Notes under the pieces: generated by a model | Databases searched by the model: none | What the model saw: the letters and a program-made list of their open reading frames with translations, nothing else | Told to the model about the DNA's origin: nothing | In this document: positions 47,201 to 55,844 of the stretch, one piece after another | Numbering within the stretch: the first letter of the stretch is position 1 | How the letters are laid out: each line of letters opens with the position of its first letter | Source of the DNA: Gammaproteobacteria bacterium | GTDB lineage: Bacteria > Pseudomonadota > Gammaproteobacteria > Tenderiales > Tenderiaceae | Length of the DNA: 64,000 nt | NCBI GenBank assembly: GCA_016200485.1 | Contig: JACQEP010000015.1 | Coordinates: forward strand, 31,962 to 95,961 | Direction of reading: 5' to 3' | Position numbers and translations under genes: made by a program

Positions 47201-48280
47201 AGCGATTATGTTGCCCCTCGTGACGAGCTGGAAATTCAGCTGGCTGGGCTGTTCAGTGATCTGCTCAGTGTGTCTCGCGTCGGCATTGAGGACAACTTCT
47301 TTGATTTAGGCGGCCACTCGCTCTTGGCTGTGCAGTTGGTGGCCGGCATTAAGCGCCTGTTCGACGTTGAATTGTCAGTGGCTGAGCTCATCCAGCATGC
47401 AACCGTCGCGGCGTTGGCTAGCCGTTTACGCCGGGGTGGCGATGCCCGTCCGGGCATGTTGCTCACCCTGCGTGCGCGGCGTGATGTTCAGCCGTTATGG
47501 CTGTTTCACCCCATCGGCGGTAATGTGTTCTGTTATCTTGAGCTATGCCAACACCTTGCCAGCGAACGGCCGGTACTGGCAATCCAATCGCCAGGGTTGA
47601 TCAATGCGGGAGAGGCCGAGGTGACCATTGAGGCAATGGCAGGCCGCTATCTTGAAGTGTTGCGCGAAAAACAGCCGCAAGGTCCCTATCTCCTGGGCGG
47701 CTGGTGTTTCGGGGGTATCATTGCGTTTGAGGTGGCACGACGCTTACGCGATTCAGGAGAAATGGTTACCGGCATTACGCTGATCGACACGCGTGCCCCC
47801 GTTCCTGCCAATGTTCCCAGCGACGCCGACGATGCAACGTTGTTGTCGTGGTTTGCACGTGACTTGGCCACGCCATATGGTAAGTCTTTACGTATCACGG
47901 CAGACATTCTACGTGCGTTGCCGAACGAATCGATGCTCGAATATGTATTGAACGAAGCCAAGGCGATTGATGTCTTGCCCCGTGACGCTGATATTGATCA
48001 GTTCTCCCGTTATTTTGAGGTCTATATCGCCAATGGTATTGCATTGCAGTTATATTTTCCGCCTGCGGAGTCGTTGCCTGTGTTACTGGTGCGCGCGGTT
48101 GATGAACCGGAAGACTATGGTCCGTCATTAGGTTGGACCGAGCTTGTGCTGGACACATTGCAGATAGTTGAGTTGCCTGGTGATCACAATTCAATCATGT
48201 ATGCGCCGCAAGCGAAAGCGGTTGCGGCTATGATTGATCGCCATTTTCCTGTTAAACCTGTCATAGGATTTGCTGCATGA
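44282..48280 (+). CDS. One-module NRPS: condensation, adenylation (glycine-like), carrier and thioesterase domains
   Basis: A 1332-residue synthetase. The condensation domain (about 15-450) has the active-site motif as HHVLLDF (His148, His149, Asp153); the usual final Gly is Phe. The adenylation domain (about 480-970) has LYTSGSTGQPKGVRV, the core NLYGPTETTVWS, YRTGDRVRW and CKIDRKAL. Aligning to the GrsA pocket by eye gives DILQLGLVWK, close to the glycine code I know (DILQLGLIWK). The carrier domain has FFDLGGHSLLAVQL (Ser near 1013). The thioesterase (about 1065-1332) has GGWCFGG with Cys1142 in place of Ser, Asp1169 and His1302. Predicted chemistry: the acyl chain from the ACP condenses with glycine, then is released by the Cys thioesterase as acid, ester or ring. 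Confidence 0.92.
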   Translation: MSIDSLNAPLPDGVLAIHPLAPEQVGLWYLQQLAPSCGAYHLLFSVDVTVGLDGWPSALPQLLDALLTDYPVLRTALPETPEGPQQWVHQHVTPDVQIVNASGWSDERLREQARTDSRVPFDLGCPPLWRVHLYQRTDSRWLAVVVVHHVLLDFWSLGLLLQEVAGRLGIAERSTQPLEGSGYGQYAHAQQIRQTDPALRDRDLKYWRDQLKGAPPVHSLPFDAPRPALQEYDGHTLPFVFDATVSESIRRVAREESATPFMVLLAAYSVLLRQFSGDDDLVIATPVAGRTERSQRMQLGQYVNTVALRVQLDDSISFSNLLQQVRDVVVGALRHQDFPFSSLVEELAPRRDPSYAPIAQLGFSWERLPLLAEFEHFFLADPPLLERHTAGLVLRPFAVPQQEGQLDLMLEMGGEREGAFVGVFKYQHRLLRPDTIAEMARYFIGLTEQLVAAPQCPLGQIRPDNPVELARWLAMGRGPRCDWQQGSVSTDIFECVTRAPNAPAVRDATRQLDYATLWRRAGQIAGVLRSAGVIPDAHVGLMLERGVDLVAGILGIWRAGAAYVPLDPSFPAERLAYIASDAQLSALITESDLQPLWPDGLSTICVDMALPDQAPHAPLVSKVAYVLYTSGSTGQPKGVRVGHGSVRNFLLGMQTLLQWDAHTRLLAVTTPAFDISVLELLLPLLAGGEVIVADNASLRDGAKLADRLASDTITAMQATPATWKMLIDAGWQGCKTLTALCGGDTLSPQLAQQLHARTTALWNLYGPTETTVWSTAVRLVPDAPIHVGRAIANTQLYVLDSQGYPVPPGVIGELWIGGDGLALDYWKKPELTAERFRVLDTLPQAGRVYRTGDRVRWTADGRLEHHGRLDFQVKLRGYRIELGEIESVLRQHHAVRDTVVVVREDRPSDPRLVAYLVAANEATVLDELRDALRAELPAYMLPSAFVFLEHLPQTPNCKIDRKALPAPEVSLPDSDYVAPRDELEIQLAGLFSDLLSVSRVGIEDNFFDLGGHSLLAVQLVAGIKRLFDVELSVAELIQHATVAALASRLRRGGDARPGMLLTLRARRDVQPLWLFHPIGGNVFCYLELCQHLASERPVLAIQSPGLINAGEAEVTIEAMAGRYLEVLREKQPQGPYLLGGWCFGGIIAFEVARRLRDSGEMVTGITLIDTRAPVPANVPSDADDATLLSWFARDLATPYGKSLRITADILRALPNESMLEYVLNEAKAIDVLPRDADIDQFSRYFEVYIANGIALQLYFPPAESLPVLLVRAVDEPEDYGPSLGWTELVLDTLQIVELPGDHNSIMYAPQAKAVAAMIDRHFPVKPVIGFAA

Positions 48281-48720
48281 TACACGCCGATTACCGTTAT
48301 ACATTGCCGGTTTCTCCAGCGGAGGCCTTTGCTTATCTCTCCAACCCGGCAAACGATGCCCAGTGGCAAAGCTCCTGTAGTGCCGTGGAACTGTTGGCAC
48401 CGCAGCCAGACGTGGGGTGCCGTTACACGATTGTTTTTAACTTCCTCACCCGTAAGATGAATTTTCTTGCTGAGATTATCGAAAGCACACCGGATTGTGA
48501 ATATGCGTTCAAGGTGATCGAGGGACCATTCTATTATGAGGGGCGCTACACCCTGCGTCCGCACCTGGCGGGTGTTGAGGTGCACTGGCAATTCGCTGCC
48601 GAGCCGGGCAAATTTTTCGGTATCATTCCGGCAACGATTTTGCGCAAGGTGTTGATTAGCCAAATTGAGAGTGATGTGGTGAAGTTACGCAAGCAACTCA
48701 CTGTATCGCAAACGGATTGA
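48277..48720 (+). CDS. SRPBCC/START-like domain protein
   Basis: A 147-residue protein overlapping the NRPS stop (ATGA). The opening YRYTLPVSPAEAFAYLSNPA, the central GCRYTIVFNFLTRKMNFLAE and the end ISQIESDVVKLRKQL follow the SRPBCC helix-grip fold, a hydrophobic cavity that binds lipids or catalyses cyclisation and dehydration (polyketide cyclase-like). In this operon it may bind the acyl product, shape it, or pass it to the exporter. No catalytic residues can be assigned. No signal peptide. Confidence 0.75.
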   Translation: MIHADYRYTLPVSPAEAFAYLSNPANDAQWQSSCSAVELLAPQPDVGCRYTIVFNFLTRKMNFLAEIIESTPDCEYAFKVIEGPFYYEGRYTLRPHLAGVEVHWQFAAEPGKFFGIIPATILRKVLISQIESDVVKLRKQLTVSQTD

Positions 48721-48774
48721 TCTGTGGGAAATTCCATTTAGCGCCATTCCACCAAGTTGTCTTAAGGAGAAGAT

Positions 48775-51700
48775 ATGAATCGCTATGCGCAATGGTTATT
48801 ACGAAACCGTATCACGGTCATTGTTGTGATCGCGGTGATTACCGCGGTACTGGGCGTGTTCGGAGCGGGTCTTAAGGTCGTTATCGACCCGTCGGCGCTT
48901 GCACCACAAGGGCATCCGTATATCAAGTCCACTAATCGCATTGACGCGGAATTTGGTTCCAAGTACTTGATGCTCATTGGCGTCAGTCCGAAGCAAGGTG
49001 ATATTTTTCAGCCCGCCGTGCTTGACCGCGTGCAGCGAATCACGCGTAAGCTGGAAAACACCCCCGGTGTGGTACGTTCAACGCTGGTGAGTCTGGCAGC
49101 TCGTCAGGCGAAGGCCATCAAAGGCACAGAGGAGGGGTTTGAAGCCAGGCCGCTGCTCAGGCAAGGCTCACTGACAAAAGAAGATTATGCCGCGCTCAAA
49201 CAAGCCATTCTATCCAATTCCGTGTATATGAATACGGTGGTCTCGCCAGATTTTCATACAGCAGCAATCTTGGTTGAACTGAAAGAGCGGCCGGATGGAT
49301 TCCAGAAAATGGTCGAGCCTGTACGTGCGGTGGTCGATGCTGAACGTGGGCCGGAGGTGACAATCACGCTTGGCGGTAACCCAATTTACCTCGACAAAAC
49401 CGAGACTTTTGCCCAACGTATAAATATTTTGTTCCCCATTGCGATCCTGGTGATTGGTTTATTGCACTTTGAGGCATTCCGTACCAAGCAAGGGTTGATA
49501 TTGCCGCTTGTGACGGCGTTAATGGCGGTGGTCTGGGGAATGGGGTTCATGGGACTGGTGCGCCAGCCGCTCGATATCTTCAACTCTCCGACGCCAATCC
49601 TGATTCTGGCGGTGGCGGCAGGGCACGCGGTGCAGATGCTCAAACGCTACTATGAAGAATACGTCAAGTTGCGCCAGATCGGCGTCTTGTCGCCGCAGGA
49701 TGCCAATCGCGAGGCCGTTATCCGATCGTTGACCGGCATCGGTCCGGTCATGATGATTGCAGGTGGAGTGGCTGCGCTCGGCTTCTTCTCCCTGTTAGTG
49801 TTCGATATCGCCACCATTCGCAGCTTCGGCGTTTTCACGGGTGTGGGGATTCTGAGTGCCGTACTGCTGGAAATGACATTTATCCCGGCCATGCGCTCCC
49901 TGTTGTCACCGCCGAGCGATAAAGACTTGGTGCGTGAGAACAAACAGCGGATTTGGGACCGCATTCCGCGCTGGGTCGGCGAACAGCTGGTATCCCGCAC
50001 CCGCCGCCGCATGATGTTTGGCGTGCTTGCCGGGGTGGTAGTGTTGTGTGTGTTAGGGATCCAGCGTGTTGAGATCGATAACGCCAGTAAAAATTTCTTT
50101 GCCGCCAATCTCGATATTCAGAAGGATGACGAGTTCCTAAACAGTCAACTTGGAGGCACCAACAGTCTGTATATCATGGTGGAGGGTAATCGTGCGGATA
50201 CAATCAAAAACCCTGAAGTACTCGCCGCGATAGAGCGCACTCAACGTTTTGCAGAGGCGCAGCCATTCGTGGGTAAGACGATCTCCATCGTCGACTACCT
50301 CAAGCGCATGAACCAGGCAATGAATGGTGATGCCATCAATGCCAGCGTGTTGCCAACGAATGGAAATCTGGTGTCACAGTATTTGCTGTTGTACTCCATG
50401 TCTGGCGAGCCGGGAGACTTCGATGCCTATGTCGATTATCAATATCAGCGTGCCAAGATCACCATCCTGCTGAAATCGGGTAGTAATGCTTATGTTAAGG
50501 ATCTGGTGAATAAGCTGGAAGGCGAGACCCGAGAGGCCTTCGGACCAAATATTAAAGTAAGTTTTGGTGGAGATGTCGTGCAGACCATCGCCCTGACAGA
50601 TACGATGGTCAAGGGCAAGATCCGCAATATCGTACAGATAGCGCTCGCCATATTTGTGATTTCTGCGCTGGCATTCCGTTCATTCACAGCGGGTGTGATT
50701 GTGTTGTTACCCCTGGCGATGGCTGTGCTGGCCGTGTTTGGCGTAATGGGGGCGTTCAATATCCCGCTGAATATTCCGAACTCGCTGATCTCGGCGATGG
50801 CAGTGGGCATCGGCGCCGATTATGCGATCTACCTGCTGTATCGCATGCGCGAACAGATCAATGCCGGTGATGAGACCAATCAGGCGACTTTCAATACGTT
50901 GGCAACCGCCGGCAAGGCGGCGCTTTATGTCGCCACGGCAGTCGCGGGGGGGTATGGCGTACTGGCGCTGTCGATCGGCTACAATATTCACTTGTGGCTT
51001 TCCTTGTTTATCGTGCTAGCGATGGTGGTCAGTGTGTGGGCCTCGTTGACGCTGGTGTTGGGTTTAGTGCTGTCATGGCAACCGCGGTTCATTTTTAGAG
51101 CGGATAGCCGCTGGTCAGCCTGGCAATGGGTGAGTTTGTTAGTGTTTGGTTCCAGTCTGTTGTTGTTTATCGGCGGCTTTGCTCACGCGGATTCGTCGCC
51201 GGCGCTTGAGATCATGCGAAAAAATCTGGCCGCGACGAAGGTCAATGATTCGATAGCGAATGCCACGTTCACGCTGACCAACCGAGAGGGTTTCAGCCGG
51301 GTGCGTAAGACGAGCGGATTGACCCGGTTGCAGGACAAGAGTGAAGACAATATGCGTCTTGTTCGTTTTCTCTCTCCCGCGGATATCAAGGGAACCTCCA
51401 CCCTATTGATTGAGCATGCCAATGCCAATGCTGATGATGATATGTGGGTCTATCTGCCCGCGCTGGGCAAGGTGCGCCGCCTTTCTGCCTCCAACAAAAA
51501 GGATAGTTTTGTGGGTACAGATTTCAGCTACGGTGACATCATCGGCCACAAGCCGGAAGAATGGACCCACAAAATACTCCGCGAGGAAATGAACGACGGT
51601 GCGCAGTGTTATGTGATTGAATCGACGCCAAGCAGCGATGCCGTTAAGCAGAACAGCGGATATTCTAAGCGGGTAACTTGGGTACGCAAGGATAATTTTG

Positions 51701-51921
51701 TCGCCAGCCGTGTCGATTTCTGGGATGAAGGTGAGCAACCGCTGAAGCGCATCAGCACCACGGACATTCGTCAGGTGGGAAAAAATGGCAAGTATCAGGC
51801 GATGGTGTCGGTGGCTGAAAATCTTCAAAATGGTCATCGAACCACTATACAATTCGATGAGTTCAAGGCAGACCAGAATGTTGCCGCCTCACTCTTTACG
51901 CCGCGGAATCTAGATAAGTGA
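48775..51921 (+). CDS. MMPL/RND-type lipid exporter fused to a LolA-like periplasmic domain
   Basis: A 1048-residue protein. Residues 1-800 are an RND pump of the MMPL/hydrophobe-exporter type: a first membrane helix (RITVIVVIAVITAVLGVFGA), a porter domain with KYLMLIGV, helices around FPIAILVIGLLHFEAF and a second half with SLISAMAVGIGADYAIYLLY. After the last helix comes FIGGFAHADSSPAL, which looks like a former signal peptide cut site, followed by an outer-membrane-lipoprotein-sorting (LolA-like) domain (about 805-1048; DDDMWVYLPALGKVRRLSAS, SFVGTDFSYGDI). In many genomes these two are separate neighbouring genes; here they are one. It probably extracts the operon's lipid product from the inner membrane and passes it across the periplasm. 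AAGGAGAAG precedes the ATG. Confidence 0.88.
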   Translation: MNRYAQWLLRNRITVIVVIAVITAVLGVFGAGLKVVIDPSALAPQGHPYIKSTNRIDAEFGSKYLMLIGVSPKQGDIFQPAVLDRVQRITRKLENTPGVVRSTLVSLAARQAKAIKGTEEGFEARPLLRQGSLTKEDYAALKQAILSNSVYMNTVVSPDFHTAAILVELKERPDGFQKMVEPVRAVVDAERGPEVTITLGGNPIYLDKTETFAQRINILFPIAILVIGLLHFEAFRTKQGLILPLVTALMAVVWGMGFMGLVRQPLDIFNSPTPILILAVAAGHAVQMLKRYYEEYVKLRQIGVLSPQDANREAVIRSLTGIGPVMMIAGGVAALGFFSLLVFDIATIRSFGVFTGVGILSAVLLEMTFIPAMRSLLSPPSDKDLVRENKQRIWDRIPRWVGEQLVSRTRRRMMFGVLAGVVVLCVLGIQRVEIDNASKNFFAANLDIQKDDEFLNSQLGGTNSLYIMVEGNRADTIKNPEVLAAIERTQRFAEAQPFVGKTISIVDYLKRMNQAMNGDAINASVLPTNGNLVSQYLLLYSMSGEPGDFDAYVDYQYQRAKITILLKSGSNAYVKDLVNKLEGETREAFGPNIKVSFGGDVVQTIALTDTMVKGKIRNIVQIALAIFVISALAFRSFTAGVIVLLPLAMAVLAVFGVMGAFNIPLNIPNSLISAMAVGIGADYAIYLLYRMREQINAGDETNQATFNTLATAGKAALYVATAVAGGYGVLALSIGYNIHLWLSLFIVLAMVVSVWASLTLVLGLVLSWQPRFIFRADSRWSAWQWVSLLVFGSSLLLFIGGFAHADSSPALEIMRKNLAATKVNDSIANATFTLTNREGFSRVRKTSGLTRLQDKSEDNMRLVRFLSPADIKGTSTLLIEHANANADDDMWVYLPALGKVRRLSASNKKDSFVGTDFSYGDIIGHKPEEWTHKILREEMNDGAQCYVIESTPSSDAVKQNSGYSKRVTWVRKDNFVASRVDFWDEGEQPLKRISTTDIRQVGKNGKYQAMVSVAENLQNGHRTTIQFDEFKADQNVAASLFTPRNLDK

Positions 51922-53147
51922 GTTGGAAGTATGCGTTGACAGTACTGGGACTGCTCGGATCAAATATTGTTGCGGCAAATGTAGATATCGATTCCTCACT
52001 GTCGCTGCGCGGTGATGCATGGAATGGTGATCGCGATTTGAATGATGAGGGTCCCCTGAGTGGCACAAGCGCTTGGGGGAAAGCCAAAGTCAATAGTGAT
52101 GCGCTTGGCCAGCTGGTGGTTAATGGCTGGGTGCGCACGCAAAGTTCAGATGTTTCTCGTCATGGGCTGGTTCGTGAATTGTATTGGCGCAATCATTTTG
52201 GACCGCTCGACGTCAAGCTTGGTCGGCAGATGATCGCATGGGGGCGAGCTGATGGGCTTAACCCGACCGATTATCTGTCGCCGCGTGATTTCACGTTATT
52301 AGTCACTGAAGATGCTGATATGCGTTATGGTAACGAGAGCGCTAATGTGGCGCTCGAAACGCGCACAGGTCTCTGGTCTGTGTTCTGGTTTCCTCAGGCG
52401 GCCAGCAATACCATTCCGCTGGCAACCCTACCGGGCGTGGCCTACCGTATCGAGTCACCCCCCGAATCTTCACAATGGGCGCTGAAATGGGAGGGGAGTA
52501 GCGAAAATATCGACGGCTCGCTCTCTTATTTTAATGGGTTTGATCCGACCCCAGACCTGCTTCCGGGTGGTCTATCGGCCCAAGGTCTGGACGTGGTGGT
52601 GCGCAATCAGCGTGCTAAGGTGATCGGCGGGGATGTGAGCTGGGTTCACGAAGGCGTGATTTGGCGTGCAGAGTCGGCGTGGTTGCAAACAGACAGCGAG
52701 GGTCGTCTGGATTTCTCTCACAAAAAGCCGCAACTTTGGCTGGTGGGAGGACCCGAGTGGTCATTCGGCGAAGGTGGCACATTTGGCATTCAGGCCACTG
52801 TGCGACATGTGTATGACTTTAGTGACCCTGAATCTCTCGCGTCAGGAGTAACGCAGGATGTGGCCCTACGGCAGGCCGCCCTCAGTGGGCAAACAGCACA
52901 AAATCAGGAAGGGTTTACTTGGCGGATTGCCAAGCGATGGTTGAATGACAGCTTAACATTGGAAACGACAGGCGTAGCAGTTTGGCCGGACCGGAATGGT
53001 ACTGCCAGAGTTAAACTTGATTATGCAATCAATGATGATCTGCGAATTTTATTGGGAACTGACCACTATTTCGGCCCCGAATACACTTACTTTGGGCAGT
53101 TGCAACGCAATCGACTAATTTATCTCCAGTTGCGTTATGGATTGTGA
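51918..53147 (+). CDS. DUF1302-like outer-membrane beta-barrel protein
   Basis: A 409-residue protein starting at a GTG that overlaps the stop of the exporter (GTGA). It has a signal peptide (YALTVLGLLGSNIVAA) and a body of alternating strands ending in YLQLRYGL, with a terminal hydrophobic residue, as outer-membrane barrels do. LGRQMIAWGRADGLNPTDYL is the pattern I associate with DUF1302 proteins, which often sit beside MMPL/RND pumps and LolA-like genes. It would be the outer-membrane exit or acceptor for the lipid. Family assignment is by recall. Confidence 0.75.
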   Translation: MSWKYALTVLGLLGSNIVAANVDIDSSLSLRGDAWNGDRDLNDEGPLSGTSAWGKAKVNSDALGQLVVNGWVRTQSSDVSRHGLVRELYWRNHFGPLDVKLGRQMIAWGRADGLNPTDYLSPRDFTLLVTEDADMRYGNESANVALETRTGLWSVFWFPQAASNTIPLATLPGVAYRIESPPESSQWALKWEGSSENIDGSLSYFNGFDPTPDLLPGGLSAQGLDVVVRNQRAKVIGGDVSWVHEGVIWRAESAWLQTDSEGRLDFSHKKPQLWLVGGPEWSFGEGGTFGIQATVRHVYDFSDPESLASGVTQDVALRQAALSGQTAQNQEGFTWRIAKRWLNDSLTLETTGVAVWPDRNGTARVKLDYAINDDLRILLGTDHYFGPEYTYFGQLQRNRLIYLQLRYGL

Positions 53148-53823
53148 AAACGCAACAGTTTCTTTGTATGCATGGCGCCTGGAGACACACCTGTCCGATG
53201 ATTTGGCGCTGTTGAGCAACGAGGAAACCCACCGCTATAGAAACTTCAAACAACCACTCGCCGCTATGCGATACGCCGCCGCGCGGGCAGGGTTACGCCT
53301 CCGCTTGGGGGAACATCTGAACGATAACCCCGCAGCACTACAGATTCGCCATACCCCTTTGGGGAAACCATTTCTAAGCCACTTTACCCATTGCCATTTC
53401 AGCCTTAGCCATTGCGGTGATAACGCTGTCCTGGCAGTGGCGGATGTCCCGGTGGGCGTGGATCTGGAAGCGCTGCCTAAGCGGGATTGGCAGGGATTGG
53501 CACAGCATGTCCTGAGTGATGAAGAACTGGATCATTTACGTACACAACCAATGGCAAACCAGTCGCGCTGCCTGATCGAATATTGGACAGCCAAAGAGTC
53601 AGTCATGAAAGCGTGTGGCCTTGGCTTGCAGCTGCCAGTCAAACTGATTCAAATTAGCTCGGATTTTCGTCAAGTAATCCTTCCGCCTGACGTGGCAAAA
53701 CAGGTAGGCGATCAATGGCAGATCACGTTAAAAAACCATGGCACAGATAAAGTGTTGTCTGTATGTGTGTTGAGTGAAGCTCATCGAGGATTCGTTAATG
53801 TGAACACTCACGGTGCCAAATAA
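53137..53823 (+). CDS. 4'-phosphopantetheinyl transferase, Sfp type
   Basis: A 228-residue enzyme overlapping the barrel gene by 11 bases. The signature motifs are clear: FSLSHCGDNAVLAVADVPVG, the magnesium-binding VGVDLEALPKRDW, and WTAKESVMKACGLGLQL. It moves the phosphopantetheine arm of CoA to the Ser of carrier proteins and here should activate the ACP at 44010 and the carrier domain of the NRPS. Having its own PPTase makes the operon self-contained. It is the last gene before a transposase fragment. Confidence 0.92.
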   Translation: MDCENATVSLYAWRLETHLSDDLALLSNEETHRYRNFKQPLAAMRYAAARAGLRLRLGEHLNDNPAALQIRHTPLGKPFLSHFTHCHFSLSHCGDNAVLAVADVPVGVDLEALPKRDWQGLAQHVLSDEELDHLRTQPMANQSRCLIEYWTAKESVMKACGLGLQLPVKLIQISSDFRQVILPPDVAKQVGDQWQITLKNHGTDKVLSVCVLSEAHRGFVNVNTHGAK

Positions 53824-53934
53824 AAATTCCGTAAGCGCCTCATAACCCCCTGGCAGCTTGTTGAAAAACTCAAATTACCGCTGTGGTAGATGATAAAATA
53901 GCGCACAACAGACACAAAACGAGAGTGAAGGATG

Positions 53935-54135
53935 CGCGGAGCCGATATCAGCCAACCCTCTTTAGCGAGCGGCGCAGCAATGACCCCCATCAATTCCGAA
54001 TCGATCCTGATGCCGAATTGATGCGTAAGGGCCGGGGCATGGAAGCCCGTCTGCGTTATATTATGGAAAACCGACACCACTTGGTGGTGCACGTGGGCGA
54101 TTCTATCAGGCATTCCGGTGGTGGGGTGCCGGAAC
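53935..54135 (+). pseudogene. IS5-family transposase fragment
   Basis: The frame at 53883-54149 contains RIDPDAELMRKGRGMEARLR and MENRHHLVVHVGDS. These match the transposase stretch I know from IS5-type elements (TDPDARLYRKGxGxEARLC ... LMENRxGLVVD). Upstream and downstream parts of the gene are missing and the internal GH(L) segment is deleted. It marks a past insertion or recombination directly at the end of the biosynthetic operon. Confidence 0.72.
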
Positions 54136-54188
54136 AAGGCAGGCTTTAATCCCCCCCCGGAAAATCTCAGAAATGATGGGATTAAAAT

Positions 54189-55511
54189 TCAAAGCACCTT
54201 GATAAATACCTTCGACTTACGCTGATAGTTGTATAGCACCTGCTTTTTCACCGGCAATTGATCCACTTGGCCGGGCGTATAGCCGCGTTCCTGGAACCAA
54301 TGCGCGGTGTGCGTCGTCAGCACGAAGACTTGGCGCAGGCCTTGTTGTTTGGCCTGTTTTTCGATGGCGGTGAGCAGCGCGTCGCCACGTCCGCTTTGGC
54401 GATAATCGGGGTGCACCGCTAGACACGCCAGCTCGGCAATGCTTTCCTGCACAAACGGATACAGTGCGCCGCAAGCGATGATGGTGCCGTCGCGATCGAC
54501 GACGGTGAAATGTTCGATTTCCAGCTCCAGTTGTTCGCGTGAGCGCCGTACCAGCATACCTTCTTCTTCCAGCGGTTTGATCAGTTCCAGAATGCCGCCC
54601 ACATCTTCAATCGTTGCTTGACGCGTGCCTTCAAAGGTTTCGGCGCCGATGAGGGTACCAACGCCGTCACGAGTGAAGAGTTCCAGCAATAAAGCGCCAT
54701 CGATGTGACGATCGATTAAATGCGTGCGCCGCACGCCCTGGCGGCAGGCATCGATGGCATGTTGTAGATATTGGGATTCTTCATCAAGTTGTTGGAGTGC
54801 ATTGACGCGTTGCTGCGCTTGTTCCAGCGTTAGTTCCCGCGCGGATGCCTGTTGGGTATCTGTAATGACATTGGTCTCAGTGAGGAACAGCAATTTATCC
54901 GCCTGTAAGCTGGTGGCGCAGGCGGCAGCGACTTCATTGGCGGTTAAATTGAAAATCTCACCCGTGGGTGAAAATCCCAATGGCGAGAGCAGCACGAGCG
55001 TGCCGCTATCCAGTCGCTGTTTGATCGCATCTGCATCAACACGCCGCACTTCGCCGGTATGGCAGTAATCAATACCACCGCGTACGCCCAGCGGTTTGGC
55101 AGTAACAAAATTTCCGGATGCAACACGCAGCCGTGCGCCGGCCATTGGTGAATTGGCGAGGCCCATTGATAACAGCGCTTCAATTTCCAGCCGCACACTA
55201 CCTACGGCATCTTTAACACAAGTCAGTGCATTGGCATCGGTCACGCGCCGGCCGTTGACGTATTCCATTTTCAGGCCGCGTTCCTGCAACCGTTGTTCGA
55301 TTTGTGGCCGCGCACCATGCACTAGCACCAAACGGATGCCCAGACTATGGAGCAGGGCGATGTCATGGATCAGTGCCGGAAAGCGGGGGTCGATCACCGC
55401 CGCGCCATCAAAGCTGATGACGAAAGTGCGACCCCGAAACGCGTGAATGTAGGGCGATGACTGACGGAACCAGGCGACGAACTGCGCCGAGGCCGGGGTT
55501 TCCATGGACAT
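54189..55511 (-). CDS. argA: Amino-acid N-acetyltransferase (N-acetylglutamate synthase)
   Basis: A 440-residue ArgA. I chose the ATG at 55511 because AGAGGAG lies just upstream; another ATG follows two codons later. The first ~290 residues are an amino-acid kinase fold (VAWFRQSSPYIHAFRGRTFV, VLVHGARPQIEQRL), followed by a GNAT domain (CLAVHPDYRQSGRGDALLTA, ELACLAVH, HWFQERGY). It acetylates glutamate in the first step of arginine synthesis and is normally feedback-inhibited by arginine through the kinase-like part. Its product is the substrate of argB at 15349. Confidence 0.96.
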   Translation of the reverse strand: MSMETPASAQFVAWFRQSSPYIHAFRGRTFVISFDGAAVIDPRFPALIHDIALLHSLGIRLVLVHGARPQIEQRLQERGLKMEYVNGRRVTDANALTCVKDAVGSVRLEIEALLSMGLANSPMAGARLRVASGNFVTAKPLGVRGGIDYCHTGEVRRVDADAIKQRLDSGTLVLLSPLGFSPTGEIFNLTANEVAAACATSLQADKLLFLTETNVITDTQQASARELTLEQAQQRVNALQQLDEESQYLQHAIDACRQGVRRTHLIDRHIDGALLLELFTRDGVGTLIGAETFEGTRQATIEDVGGILELIKPLEEEGMLVRRSREQLELEIEHFTVVDRDGTIIACGALYPFVQESIAELACLAVHPDYRQSGRGDALLTAIEKQAKQQGLRQVFVLTTHTAHWFQERGYTPGQVDQLPVKKQVLYNYQRKSKVFIKVL

Positions 55512-55731
55512 TAGCTCCTCTGTGTGGGCGTGCATAAAATCTCGATTAAAATACTAAGCTTTTGATTTGTTACGTTAAGAGTTGTTCGCAACTTAATATC
55601 AATTTAAAGGGTTTGCAGCGATTTTGCACCTATATTAGTTGAAGTCGTAAAACTTAAGCCATAGGGATTTTAGGTGTAGAAAGTGCAAGGATATCAACAA
55701 GTTTAATTTTGACTATTTTGGTAAAAAATAC

Positions 55732-55761
55732 TTGTCAAATTGTTTAGCGTTCTGCTATGTT
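55732..55761 (+). promoter_or_regulatory. Probable sigma-70 promoter for the two tiny membrane-protein genes
   Basis: TTGTCA (55732-55737) and TATGTT (55756-55761) are spaced by 18 bases, and TGC precedes the -10 as an extended -10 element. The region 55512-55844 is AT-rich, without a gene. The first small gene starts about 85 bases downstream. Confidence 0.5.
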
Positions 55762-55844
55762 TCTTTATGAAACCGTGATGGTTGACTCTGGCAATAGGGT
55801 TTAGGGGAAAGATTATTTCATTTTATTTTCGTGGGGGAATTATC

